Shown piece after piece: positions 1-7,082 of a stretch of 35,205 nt of DNA (positions are counted from its first letter, which is position 1; the number at the start of each line of letters is the position of its first letter). The translations under genes and the position numbers were made by a program. The notes under the pieces were generated by a model that worked only from the letters and a program-made list of their open reading frames with translations, was not told where the DNA came from and did not search any database. This DNA comes from Prevotella sp. (lineage in GTDB: Bacteria > Bacteroidota > Bacteroidia > Bacteroidales > Bacteroidaceae), in the NCBI GenBank assembly GCA_017430675.1, contig JAFRMM010000011.1, forward strand, positions 1-35,205. Direction: 5' to 3'.

Positions 1-1436
1 GTGTGATGGTGACGGGTGCCTCCTGTCTGCTCGTCCTCTCGATATGGCTGACGATCTATTTCATCCAGCAGCGCAGTGCCGGCAATACGGCAGAGATGCT
101 GCTGACGTATAGTGTGCCCTGGTTCAAGCCGCTGAACATCGCCTACTCGGTGGGTGTCGATGGTATCTCCGTGGTGATGCTGCTCCTGTCGAGTATCATC
201 GTGTTCACGGGCACCTTTGCCTCGTGGCAGTTGAAGCCACTCACGAAGGAGTATTTCCTCTGGTTCACCCTGCTATCCACGGGTGTGTTCGGCTTCTTCA
301 TCTCTACCGACCTCTTCACGATGTTCATGTTCTACGAGGTGGCCCTCATCCCGATGTACCTGTTGATCGGTGTCTGGGGCTCGGGTCACAAGGAGTACTC
401 GGCCATGAAGTTGACGCTCATGCTGATGGGAGGCTCGGCCCTGCTGATTCTCGGTCTGCTGGGTATCTACTTCTTCAACGGTCAGTACAGCGGCACCTAC
501 ACCTTCGAACTGACGACGATTGCCGCCGCCCATGCCATCCCCGGCCCGGTCCAGAACATCTTCTTCCCCTTCATCTTCATCGGCTTCGGTGTGCTGGGAG
601 CCCTGTTCCCGTTCCACACATGGTCTCCCGACGGTCATGCCTCTGCGCCTACCGCCGTGTCGATGCTCCATGCCGGTGTGCTGATGAAACTCGGAGGCTA
701 CGGCTGTTTCCGTGTGGCGATGTACCTCTTGCCTGAGGCCGCCCAGGATCTCTCCTGGATCTTCCTGATCCTCACGACGATCTCCGTGGTCTATGGTGCC
801 CTGAGTGCCTGTGTGCAGACCGACCTGAAGTATATCAACGCCTACTCGTCGGTGTCTCACTGCGGACTGGTGCTCTTCGCCCTGTTGATGATGAGTCAGA
901 CGGCTGTGACGGGTGCCATTCTGCAGATGCTCTCTCATGGACTGATGACGGCCCTCTTCTTTGCCCTCATCGGTATGATCTATGGCCGTACCCATACCCG
1001 TGACATCCGCGAACTGGCTGGTCTGATGAAGATCATGCCGTTCCTCGCCGTGGGTTATGTCATCGCAGGTCTGGCCAACCTCGGACTGCCGGGATTCTCT
1101 GGCTTCATCGCTGAGATGACCATCTTCGTGGGAGCCTTCGGCGCGAAGCCGCTGGCGGGTGATCCGAGTGACTCGTTCCGCATGGTGGCCACGGTCATCG
1201 CCTGTATGTCGATCGTTGTGACGGCCGTCTATATCCTGCGTGTGGTCGGCAAGATCCTCTATGGCGAGGTGGAGAACAAGCACTACCTCGAACTCACCGA
1301 TGCTACGTGGGATGAGCGCGTCGCCGTGATCTGCCTCATCTTCTGTGTGGCAGGTCTGGGTTGTGCCCCGTTCCTGTTCAGTGATATGATCTCGCCCGCA
1401 GCCGGTACGATCCTACAGTCAATTGGTGTCATGTAA
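1..1436 (+). CDS. nuoM: NADH-quinone oxidoreductase subunit M, 5' end cut by window edge
   Basis: This is an antiporter-like proton-pumping membrane subunit of respiratory complex I, acting in the inner membrane. About 477 residues are visible. The family usually has about 490-510, so roughly the first transmembrane helix lies outside the window, and the GTG/ATG at positions 3-8 are probably internal codons. Family marks seen: FMFYEVALIPMYLLIG with the conserved glutamate in a helix, an SAMK-type lysine helix, and the segment FPFHTWSPDGHASAPTAVS followed by LMKLGGYG, the discontinuous-helix and lysine region of proton-antiporter-type subunits. The chain is hydrophobic throughout, with about a dozen membrane spans. 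The next gene, nuoN, starts 19 bp downstream, the standard end of a nuo operon, so the other nuo genes should lie to the left. Identification as NuoM rather than NuoL rests on length and the order before nuoN. Confidence 0.95.
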   Translation, partial: VMVTGASCLLVLSIWLTIYFIQQRSAGNTAEMLLTYSVPWFKPLNIAYSVGVDGISVVMLLLSSIIVFTGTFASWQLKPLTKEYFLWFTLLSTGVFGFFISTDLFTMFMFYEVALIPMYLLIGVWGSGHKEYSAMKLTLMLMGGSALLILGLLGIYFFNGQYSGTYTFELTTIAAAHAIPGPVQNIFFPFIFIGFGVLGALFPFHTWSPDGHASAPTAVSMLHAGVLMKLGGYGCFRVAMYLLPEAAQDLSWIFLILTTISVVYGALSACVQTDLKYINAYSSVSHCGLVLFALLMMSQTAVTGAILQMLSHGLMTALFFALIGMIYGRTHTRDIRELAGLMKIMPFLAVGYVIAGLANLGLPGFSGFIAEMTIFVGAFGAKPLAGDPSDSFRMVATVIACMSIVVTAVYILRVVGKILYGEVENKHYLELTDATWDERVAVICLIFCVAGLGCAPFLFSDMISPAAGTILQSIGVM

Positions 1437-1455
1437 AAGATAGGAGGATTTAGAT

Positions 1456-2886
1456 ATGAATTACGGACAATTCTTACAAATGATTCCCGAGTTCTACCTC
1501 GTGATCATCCTAATAGCAGTCTTCTTCACAGATTTCTGTCTGCACAAGAGTGAGAAGAAGCACGACATACTGTTTGCCGTGACTGCTGCCCTGATGGCTG
1601 TGCTGCCTGTGCGCATTGCCCTGTTGTCGGAGCCCACCGAGGCCTTTGGCGGTCTCTATGTGGCTTCTGCTGCCGTGAACGTCATGAAGGTCATTCTGGC
1701 CTTTGGTACATTCATTGTCATCGTCATGGCCCAGCCTTGGCTCAAGAAGTCGGCCCAGAAACTTGAGGGTGAGTTCTATATGCTGATTATCAGCACGCTG
1801 CTCGGTATGTTTGTGATGATGTCGAGTGGCAACTTCCTGCTGTTCTTCCTCGGACTGGAGACGGCCTCCGTGCCCCTGGCCTGTATGGTGGCCTTCGACC
1901 GCCGTCGCAAGGAGAGTGCCGAGGGTGCCGCAAAGTATATCCTCGTGGCGACGTTCTCCTCGGGCGTGATGCTCTTCGGTATCTCGTTCATCTATGCTGC
2001 TACGGGTACGCTCTATTTCGATGACGTGGCTGCTGTGATTAACGCCAAGCCCCTCACCATCATGGGACTGGTCTTCTTCTTCAGCGGTCTGGGCTTTAAG
2101 ATCTCGCTCGTGCCCTTCCACTTCTGGACGGCCGACACCTATCAGGGGGCGCCCACGCCAGTGACGGGTTATCTGAGTGTCATCTCCAAGGGAGCCGCCG
2201 CCATCACGCTCTGCATCATCCTGATGAAAGTGTTTCAGCCGTTAGTGGCCTACTGGGAGTATCTGCTCTATATCGTCATCGTGCTCTCGATCACGGTGGC
2301 CAACCTCTTCGCCATCCGCCAGAGCGAACTCAAGCGGTTCATGGCGTTCTCGAGTATCTCACAGGCCGGCTACATCATGCTGGCTGTGGTGGGCAACTCC
2401 CAACTCGGCATCGCCTCGCTGACCTATTATGTGCTGGTCTATGTCGTGGCGAACATGGCCGTCTTCACCGTCATCAATGTCGTGGAGCAGGGTCATGGCG
2501 GGCGCACGGACATGGCTGCCTACAACGGCTTCTACCAGACCAACCCGAAGTTGTCGTTCCTGATGACACTGGCACTGTTCTCGCTGGCAGGTATCCCGCC
2601 GTTTGCTGGTATGTTCTCGAAGTTCTTCGTGTTCATGGCTGGTGTGCAGAACGGTGAGCCAATGGCTTACTTCGTCGTCTTCATCGCCTTGGTCAATACG
2701 GTGGTGTCACTCTACTACTACCTGCTGATTGTCAAGGCCATGTACATCACGAAGACTGATACGCCGCTGCCCACGTTCCAGAGCGACTGCTACACCCGCA
2801 CGGCCCTCGCCGTCTGCACGGTTGGCATCGCCCTCTTCGGCATCTGCTCCTGCATCTACGAGTGGATCGCCGCTGCTGGTCTGTGA
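1456..2886 (+). CDS. nuoN: NADH-quinone oxidoreductase subunit N
   Basis: This is the last proton-pumping membrane subunit of complex I, 476 residues and close to the family's usual length. The ATG start is supported by a clear AGGAGG at 1442-1447, unusual in this window where most genes lack a Shine-Dalgarno. Seen in the protein: the conserved FFLGLETASVPLACMVAF helix with its glutamate, the AAKYILVATFSSGVMLFG lysine helix, the FKISLVPFHFWTADTYQGAP segment (discontinuous helix plus a conserved lysine), and a C-terminal span ending in a cytoplasmic loop with KAMYI. Many membrane helices are evident. It follows nuoM directly and its TGA stop overlaps a GTG that may start the next gene, so the downstream gene is likely on the same transcript. 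Confidence 0.96.
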   Translation: MNYGQFLQMIPEFYLVIILIAVFFTDFCLHKSEKKHDILFAVTAALMAVLPVRIALLSEPTEAFGGLYVASAAVNVMKVILAFGTFIVIVMAQPWLKKSAQKLEGEFYMLIISTLLGMFVMMSSGNFLLFFLGLETASVPLACMVAFDRRRKESAEGAAKYILVATFSSGVMLFGISFIYAATGTLYFDDVAAVINAKPLTIMGLVFFFSGLGFKISLVPFHFWTADTYQGAPTPVTGYLSVISKGAAAITLCIILMKVFQPLVAYWEYLLYIVIVLSITVANLFAIRQSELKRFMAFSSISQAGYIMLAVVGNSQLGIASLTYYVLVYVVANMAVFTVINVVEQGHGGRTDMAAYNGFYQTNPKLSFLMTLALFSLAGIPPFAGMFSKFFVFMAGVQNGEPMAYFVVFIALVNTVVSLYYYLLIVKAMYITKTDTPLPTFQSDCYTRTALAVCTVGIALFGICSCIYEWIAAAGL

Positions 2887-3875
2887 CAGTGAAAAGTAGT
2901 TGTTATATAGCCTTATCGATCATGCTGCTGGCAGGGACGCAAGACGTCCCTGCCCAGAAGGTTTTCAAACTGAACCGTCTTGTTGACAGCATATTGACGG
3001 TGAGGTACCGGCGAGCCGACATCGACACCAACTACGTCACCCGTCCGCAGACCAAGTGGACGCTGATGGGACGGTTCAACATGTCGGGGGCAAAGATCAG
3101 CGCCAAGGGCATGCAGGAAGGAATACATTTCGAGTCGGAGATGAAGGCCGACTACAAATCGACCGTCAGCATCGGCGTGAGTTACTTGGGACTGTCGCTC
3201 AACCTGTCTGTCAATCCTGCCAAGATGCTGGGGAAGTACCGCGACTACGAACTGGGCTTCCGCTCGTACGGCAAGCGCTTCGGCTTCGACATCGCCTATC
3301 AGGACGCCCATAACTTCAAGGGGTGGCAGGAGTTGGATGGCGAGCGACGTGATTTCACGACATCGGAGGATATGTTCAAGTTGCGGACACTGAATGTGAA
3401 TGGCTACTATGTGTTCAACCACCGCCGTTTCTCCTATCCCGCAGCCTTCTCCCACAGTTATATCCAGCGCCGCTCGGCTGGCAGTTTCCTGCTTGCCGCA
3501 TCGGGTCAGGGACAGCATGGCGAGGTGGACGGCAAGACACCCGTCAGTTTTAAGATGACCAATATCGGCATCGGTGCCGGCTACGGCTATAACTTCGTGC
3601 CCGCCAGTGGGTGGCTGCTCCATCTCTCGGCGTTGCCCACCTTCATCGTCTATACCAATACCTCGCTCTCTATGGGCAGCACGGAGGTACCCTTGCACTA
3701 CCACTTCCCGGAGGTGATCATCACTGGCAGGGGTGCCATCGTCAAGCAGATAGGCCGCAGCATGTTCGCGGGTCTCTCCATGGTCTATTATTTTACCAAT
3801 ATCGGCAACAAGGAGAGCCTGACCGTCCACAACGAGAAATGGCTCTCACGACTGTATTTCGGCTTCAGACTATAG
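2883..3875 (+). CDS. DUF4421-like outer-membrane barrel protein
   Basis: This is a secreted protein of about 330 residues with a signal peptide (hydrophobic run CYIALSIMLLAG, likely cleavage after VPA). The remainder alternates polar and aromatic residues in short strands and ends in an aromatic residue and Leu (YFGFRL), as outer-membrane beta-barrels do. The IDTNYVTRPQTKWTLMGRFN segment and the overall plan resemble the Bacteroidota DUF4421 family; this is recalled similarity, not a search. Function is unknown. The start is uncertain: a GTG at 2883 overlaps the nuoN stop as GTGA, a GTG at 2889 would give a tighter signal peptide, and the longer GTG at 2862 would add residues without signal-peptide character. 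No promoter is visible, so it probably depends on read-through from the nuo operon, although no functional link is evident. Confidence 0.6.
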   Translation: MTVKSSCYIALSIMLLAGTQDVPAQKVFKLNRLVDSILTVRYRRADIDTNYVTRPQTKWTLMGRFNMSGAKISAKGMQEGIHFESEMKADYKSTVSIGVSYLGLSLNLSVNPAKMLGKYRDYELGFRSYGKRFGFDIAYQDAHNFKGWQELDGERRDFTTSEDMFKLRTLNVNGYYVFNHRRFSYPAAFSHSYIQRRSAGSFLLAASGQGQHGEVDGKTPVSFKMTNIGIGAGYGYNFVPASGWLLHLSALPTFIVYTNTSLSMGSTEVPLHYHFPEVIITGRGAIVKQIGRSMFAGLSMVYYFTNIGNKESLTVHNEKWLSRLYFGFRL

Positions 3876-3954
3876 ATGTCTCGTATATCAGAGACGCCCT
3901 TGCAGGAGAAAGTTGAGACTGCTGTGGTCATTGAATTCTTTACTTATTTTTTAT

Positions 3955-4062
3955 AAAACTGCGCCGTCTGCGCCGTCTTTTGTGTAATCGGCTGAGTATA
4001 AGCGCGTTAGTGACGGCTATGTTTGCCTAAAACCCCGCCGATACCCCGCCGATACCCCGCCG
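3955..4062 (+). repeat. Left arm of a 108-bp near-perfect inverted repeat
   Basis: This arm is the reverse complement of 4363-4470 with a single mismatch (4046 against 4379). The arm is itself structured. Its outer end carries two copies of the 9-mer CTGCGCCGT (3959-3976), and its inner end carries an 11-bp unit CCCCGCCGATA repeated two and two-thirds times (4033-4062). Matched arms with sub-repeats at both ends look like the termini of a small non-autonomous (MITE-like) element or a very long hairpin. No target-site duplication is evident outside the arms. The stretch 3876-3954 between the preceding stop codon and this arm holds nothing else that I can recognise. Confidence 0.9.
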
Positions 4063-4105
4063 TTCTTCAACAGTCAGGAGAGAGGAGAGTCAGTGGGTCA
4101 TTTAT

Positions 4106-4231
4106 GGAGGCACGATATGGAAATATGGAGGCACGGTAGAGAAATATGGAGGCACGATATGGAAAAATGGAGGCACTATAGCAAAATTTGGAGGCACGGT
4201 AGAGAAAAAGGGAGGCACTATAGAGAAATTA
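4106..4231 (+). repeat. Six tandem 21-bp repeats with core GGAGGCAC
   Basis: GGAGGCAC occurs at 4106, 4127, 4148, 4169, 4190 and 4211, exactly 21 bp apart each time. The cores are separated by A-rich spacers of the type ATATGGAAAT or GGTAGAGAAA. Twenty-one base pairs equals two helical turns, so all six cores face the same side of the DNA, like iterated protein-binding sites. The array is also in frame with an open frame from a GTG at 4093 to 4341, where it would encode a seven-residue repeat built on WRH. That frame has no promoter or ribosome-binding site that I can see, so I do not call it a gene. The array sits in the 300-bp centre between the 108-bp inverted arms. The rest of that centre (4232-4362) shows nothing recognisable. 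Confidence 0.85.
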
Positions 4232-4362
4232 ATCACTGCTTATTTCAGCAAAATTATATGTTTAGGTTGGCTCCCTACTGTGACAGGGCGGCAGAGTGGT
4301 ATCAATGGCGTTGGAGTGGTATCTTCATGGTGGCGAGATAGTGAAGAGATGATATCGGATGA

Positions 4363-4470
4363 CGGCGGGGTATCGGCGTGGTATCGGCGGGGTTTTAGGC
4401 AAACATAGCCGTCACTAACGCGCTTATACTCAGCCGATTACACAAAAGACGGCGCAGACGGCGCAGTTTT
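4363..4470 (-). repeat. Right arm of the 108-bp inverted repeat
   Basis: This arm is complementary to 3955-4062 with one mismatch at 4379 (T where perfect pairing needs G). Complementarity stops abruptly on the outside: beyond position 4470 and before position 3955 the flanks no longer pair. A transcript through both arms could fold into a 108-bp stem with a 300-nt loop. The near absence of divergence suggests either recent insertion or active homogenisation of the arms. Confidence 0.9.
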
Positions 4471-4535
4471 TGTTAAATTTCTCAATGATTTATACAAACT
4501 CTTGCAGATCTCAGAAAAAAAATATGGTAGAAGTG

Positions 4536-4566
4536 TTGTATATGTCAGAAGAATTGTTTATCTTTG
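4536..4566 (+). promoter_or_regulatory. Bacteroidota sigma-type promoter for the OmpA-family gene
   Basis: A -33 TTG at 4536-4538 is followed, after 20 bp, by the -7 box TATCTTTG at 4559-4566. This matches the primary Bacteroidota promoter form (TTG, about 20 bp, TAnnTTTG). The downstream ATG at 4606 leaves a leader of roughly 35 nt that is A-rich, as usual in this phylum. Confidence 0.75.
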
Positions 4567-4605
4567 CCCCCAGAAATTGTTTAATCATAAAAACCGTAAC
4601 TGAAA

Positions 4606-5931
4606 ATGACTAAAAGACTGATTTTATTGTTAGTGGTGGTGTTCGCCGTAACAGTGGACGCCGACGCACAGGGATGGCTGGGCAGGATCAAGGACCGTGC
4701 AGTGAATGCCGCTGAGAATGCCGTGACCCGAAAGGTGGAAAATAAGGTGGAGCGCGAGACCGACGATGCCATGGATGCTGTGCTCGACGGCAAGTCATCC
4801 GACAAGTCCAGCAAAAAGAGCAAGAAGAGCAAAAACGACGATGCTGACGACGATGAGGATGTTGAGGATAACTACGATCCCCAGGCAGGTGCAGCCAAGA
4901 GCGACTTCGTTCGTGGCAGTGTCGTGATGTTCGAGGACAATATGCAAGGCGAGCAGGTGGGTGAGTTCCCCTCGAAGTGGGACCTTGTTCGCGGTAATGC
5001 CGAGATAGCAACCATACAGGGTCAGAAGTGTATCGCCCTTATTGATGGAGACGGATGGATCACCCCGTTGGTAAAGGGTGGCATCAAGAACTATCTGGGT
5101 GATGTCTTCACCGTGGAGTATGATATGCTCTACGATGACCGTCCCAAGAATGGTGCACCCAGCATTGAGATTGACTTTATGCACGAGAGCCAGCGACACG
5201 ACGCCGAAATCTTTACCGTCCACTACTCTATGAGCTATGACAAGCAGACGATTGACTGTGACTATGTACGTCCCACCGATGAAGGATGGACGGATAAGGA
5301 AGGTCATACGTCGGCCCACGAATGTTGTGTCATCAACGATGGCCGTTGGCACCACTTCGCCCTGTCGTTCAACAAGCGTGCCATCAAGTTCTACGTCGAT
5401 GGGAAGCGCGTGGTCAATGTGCCTAACTGTAAGGCAGGTGCCGGCTGGATGACAATATGGTCAGGCGGCTTTGAAAAGCGCCCCACCTACGTGAAGGACG
5501 TGGTGATTGCCAAGGGGGCCGTTGAGCTCTACGAGCGCAATGCTACTGACATCGACGCCAAGGTAGCAGCCATCGAGAAGTCCATCGCCGAGACGGGTAA
5601 GTTCGTCACCAATAACATTCTCTTCGAGACGGGCAAGGCTACGCTGAAGCCCGAGTCGATGGATGAGATCAAGAAGGTGGCTGACTATATGAAGAAGAAC
5701 CCGACGGCTCGCTTCGAGGTGCAGGGCCATACCGACAACCAGGGTACTGACGCCATCAACGACCCGCTGTCACAGCAGCGCGCCGAGGCCGTCGTCAAGG
5801 CCCTCGAGGAACTCGGCTGCGATCCCTTCAACATGCGCGCCGTGGGCAAGGGCTCTCACGAGCCCGTCGCTGACAATAAGACCGACGAAGGCCGCGCCAA
5901 GAACCGCCGCGTGGAATTCATCAAGAAGTGA
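4606..5931 (+). CDS. OmpA-family protein with lectin-like central domain
   Basis: This 441-residue exported protein probably anchors the envelope to peptidoglycan. A signal peptide is seen at residues 1-22 (hydrophobic LILLLVVVFAV, cleavage near ADA/Q). Next comes an amphipathic, charged stretch with a Lys/Ser/Asp-rich linker (about 65-90). Residues about 100-310 look like a concanavalin-type beta-sandwich, with RWHHFALSFNKRAIKFYVDG as the typical 'ligand-on-strand' segment. The OmpA C-terminal domain runs from about 330 to 441: ILFETGKATLKPES, GHTDNQGTDAINDPLSQQRA and a final NRRVEFIKK, including the conserved Asp and Arg used to bind diaminopimelate. It has its own promoter and a strong terminator, so it is probably monocistronic. 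What the central domain binds is unknown. Confidence 0.85.
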   Translation: MTKRLILLLVVVFAVTVDADAQGWLGRIKDRAVNAAENAVTRKVENKVERETDDAMDAVLDGKSSDKSSKKSKKSKNDDADDDEDVEDNYDPQAGAAKSDFVRGSVVMFEDNMQGEQVGEFPSKWDLVRGNAEIATIQGQKCIALIDGDGWITPLVKGGIKNYLGDVFTVEYDMLYDDRPKNGAPSIEIDFMHESQRHDAEIFTVHYSMSYDKQTIDCDYVRPTDEGWTDKEGHTSAHECCVINDGRWHHFALSFNKRAIKFYVDGKRVVNVPNCKAGAGWMTIWSGGFEKRPTYVKDVVIAKGAVELYERNATDIDAKVAAIEKSIAETGKFVTNNILFETGKATLKPESMDEIKKVADYMKKNPTARFEVQGHTDNQGTDAINDPLSQQRAEAVVKALEELGCDPFNMRAVGKGSHEPVADNKTDEGRAKNRRVEFIKK

Positions 5932-5938
5932 GCGCAAT

Positions 5939-5982
5939 AAAAATAGCAATCCCCGCAGAGATCAGCGGGGATTGCTATTTTT
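5939..5982 (+). terminator. Strong intrinsic terminator after the OmpA-family gene
   Basis: A perfect 18-bp stem pairs 5939-5956 with 5965-5982 around an 8-nt loop. It has a GC-rich upper part (CCCCGC/GCGGGG) and ends in a run of Ts. It starts a few bases after the stop codon. The A-rich left base and T-rich right base could let it work in either direction. Confidence 0.85.
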
Positions 5983-5985
5983 AAT

Positions 5986-6051
5986 CCTAGGCAGTCCTAG
6001 GCAGTCCTAGGAAATCCTAGGAAGACCTAGGAAAACCTAGGCATTTCTAGG
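5986..6051 (+). repeat. CCTAGG palindrome array 1, 10-bp period
   Basis: Seven units begin at 5986, 5996, 6006, 6016, 6026, 6036 and 6046, exactly 10 bp apart. The first six carry the full palindrome CCTAGG or its immediate form; the last reads TCTAGG. Four-base spacers (CAGT, AAAT, AAGA and similar) vary. The array begins directly after a terminator stem and lies upstream of a four-helix-bundle gene that has a matching array on its other side. Confidence 0.9.
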
Positions 6052-6098
6052 AAAAAGAGAAAAAATATCCGGCTGAGGCGATATTTTTTGGATTTTAT

Positions 6099-6129
6099 TT
6101 GGCGGTTTCGCGGAAAAGTACTACCTTTG
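6099..6129 (+). promoter_or_regulatory. Promoter for the four-helix-bundle gene
   Basis: A -33 TTG at 6099-6101, a 20-bp spacer and a -7 box TACCTTTG at 6122-6129. The spacer sequence (GGNGGTNTC..GGAAAAGT) is shared with the promoter at 7017-7047 downstream of the second CCTAGG array. Each array is thus followed by a similar promoter. The transcript would have a leader of about 110 nt containing two pairs of direct repeats. Confidence 0.7.
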
Positions 6130-6150
6130 CAGAGGCATGTGAAAATCACA

Positions 6151-6237
6151 AGAGACGACAGAATCTCTCAAGAATAGAGAGACGATAGAATCTCTAAACG
6201 ATATTATGAATGACATTAAATATTATGAATGACATTA
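6151..6237 (+). repeat. Two pairs of direct repeats in the leader, with micro-ORFs
   Basis: The 18-mer AGAGACGACAGAATCTCT at 6151-6168 recurs with one change at 6178-6195; each copy has short self-complementary ends (AGAGA/TCTCT). The 18-mer beginning ATATTATGAATG at 6201-6218 recurs exactly at 6220-6237. Each copy of the second repeat contains an ATG opening a tiny frame: 6206-6232 (8 residues) and 6225-6248 (7 residues). The second frame stops at TGA 6246-6248, overlapping the ATG of the main gene at 6245. Whether the micro-ORFs are translated cannot be told from sequence. Confidence 0.65.
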
Positions 6238-6244
6238 TTAAATT

Positions 6245-6913
6245 ATGATGTATTACGACACAAAGAAGACAGTCCTGAAGAAGGCAGTCGTCTGGAAAGA
6301 ACTGTATTTCTATCGCAAAAGCGATGCTATCTACCAGTTGACGGTGGAGTTCTGCAAGCGCTTCCTGCCCGCTCATGGAGACCGCACCGTCGATCAGATG
6401 GTGCAGGCCGCGCGCTCTGGCAAGCAGAATATCGTGGAGGGCAGCGAAGACGGACAGACCAGTTCTGAAATGGAAATCAAACTGCTGAACGTGGCCCGGG
6501 GCAGTCTCCAGGAACTTCGCGCCGACTACCGCGACTACCTGAATACGCATCATCTGAGGCCCTGGTCTTCTGGCAGTGAGCGCCAGCAGCGGCTCCGTCA
6601 GTTCTGCCACGCCCACAATGACTACGAGGCCTATGCCCCGCTGGTGGCAAAGATGAACGATGAGGAGATGGCTAATATGCTGCTCACCCTCTGCCACCAG
6701 ACCGACAAGATGATGTGCGCATATATCAGGAAGTTGGAAGAGCGCTTCGTGAAAGAGGGCGGCATCAAGGAGCGCATGCACGCCGCCCGCACTGGCTACC
6801 GCCAGCAGCAGGATGAATATGTGCGCTCCCTGGAGGCCGAGAACCAGCGGCTGAAAGCCGAGGTCGCAGCGCTGAGGAGGCGGATAGAAGAACTAGGAGA
6901 TCCTAGGGGCTAG
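6245..6913 (+). CDS. Four-helix-bundle protein with 'suffix' domain (23S rRNA IVS-protein-like)
   Basis: This is a 222-residue, mostly helical protein. Residues about 10-125 match the four-helix-bundle family first seen encoded in 23S rRNA intervening sequences and related to Avd-type accessory proteins of diversity-generating retroelements: WKELYFYRKSDAIYQLTVEF, then AARSGKQNIVEGSEDGQTSSEMEIKLLNVARGS in overlapping blocks. Residues about 125-222 resemble the associated 'suffix' region and end in a coiled coil (SLEAENQRLKAEVAALRRR). No catalytic motif is seen, and nucleic-acid binding is plausible from the family but not shown. The last codons and the TAG stop lie inside the second CCTAGG array, so the C-terminal GDPRG is encoded by repeat DNA. 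The gene is flanked on both sides by such arrays and has its own promoter. Confidence 0.8.
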   Translation: MMYYDTKKTVLKKAVVWKELYFYRKSDAIYQLTVEFCKRFLPAHGDRTVDQMVQAARSGKQNIVEGSEDGQTSSEMEIKLLNVARGSLQELRADYRDYLNTHHLRPWSSGSERQQRLRQFCHAHNDYEAYAPLVAKMNDEEMANMLLTLCHQTDKMMCAYIRKLEERFVKEGGIKERMHAARTGYRQQQDEYVRSLEAENQRLKAEVAALRRRIEELGDPRG

Positions 6914-6995
6914 GAGATTCCTAGGAAATCCTAGGAAGTCCTAGGCAATCCTAGGTAATCCTAGGAAATTCTAGGCGATCCTAGGGCTGCCTAGC
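6892..6995 (+). repeat. CCTAGG palindrome array 2, mostly 10-bp period
   Basis: Units of NCTAGG or CCTAGN begin at 6892, 6902, 6909, 6920, 6930, 6940, 6950, 6960, 6970, 6980 and 6990. From 6920 on the spacing is an exact 10 bp; before that, units at 6902-6920 show one 7-bp and one 11-bp step. The first units overlap the end of the upstream coding sequence and supply its stop codon. The consensus palindrome is identical to array 1. Confidence 0.9.
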
Positions 6996-7016
6996 GATCT
7001 TTTTTTTGTTATTTTC

Positions 7017-7047
7017 TTGGTGGTCTCAAGGAAAAGTCGTATCTTTG
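7017..7047 (+). promoter_or_regulatory. Promoter for the lipoprotein-phosphatase operon
   Basis: A -33 TTG at 7017-7019, a 20-bp spacer and a -7 box TATCTTTG at 7040-7047. It is the only convincing promoter before 16396 on this strand, so the lipoprotein, PP2C and LRR genes may share it. Confidence 0.75.
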
Positions 7048-7082
7048 CCCCCGTAATAGTATTACTTAAAAACCTGTCAATT

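Noticed and set aside
273..1283. A 336-codon open frame antisense to nuoM
   Set aside because: NuoM is certain from its motifs. The antisense product is His/Glu/Arg-rich without domain features and has no promoter.
4093..4341. Open frame encoding a WRH heptad-repeat peptide within the 516-bp element
   Set aside because: It starts with GTG, has no promoter or ribosome-binding site, and its repetitive part follows from the 21-bp DNA repeats. Kept as a repeat, not a gene.
5986..6995. CRISPR-like appearance of the regularly spaced repeats
   Set aside because: The repeat is only 6 bp with 4-bp spacers and there are no cas genes; it is a palindrome array, not a CRISPR.
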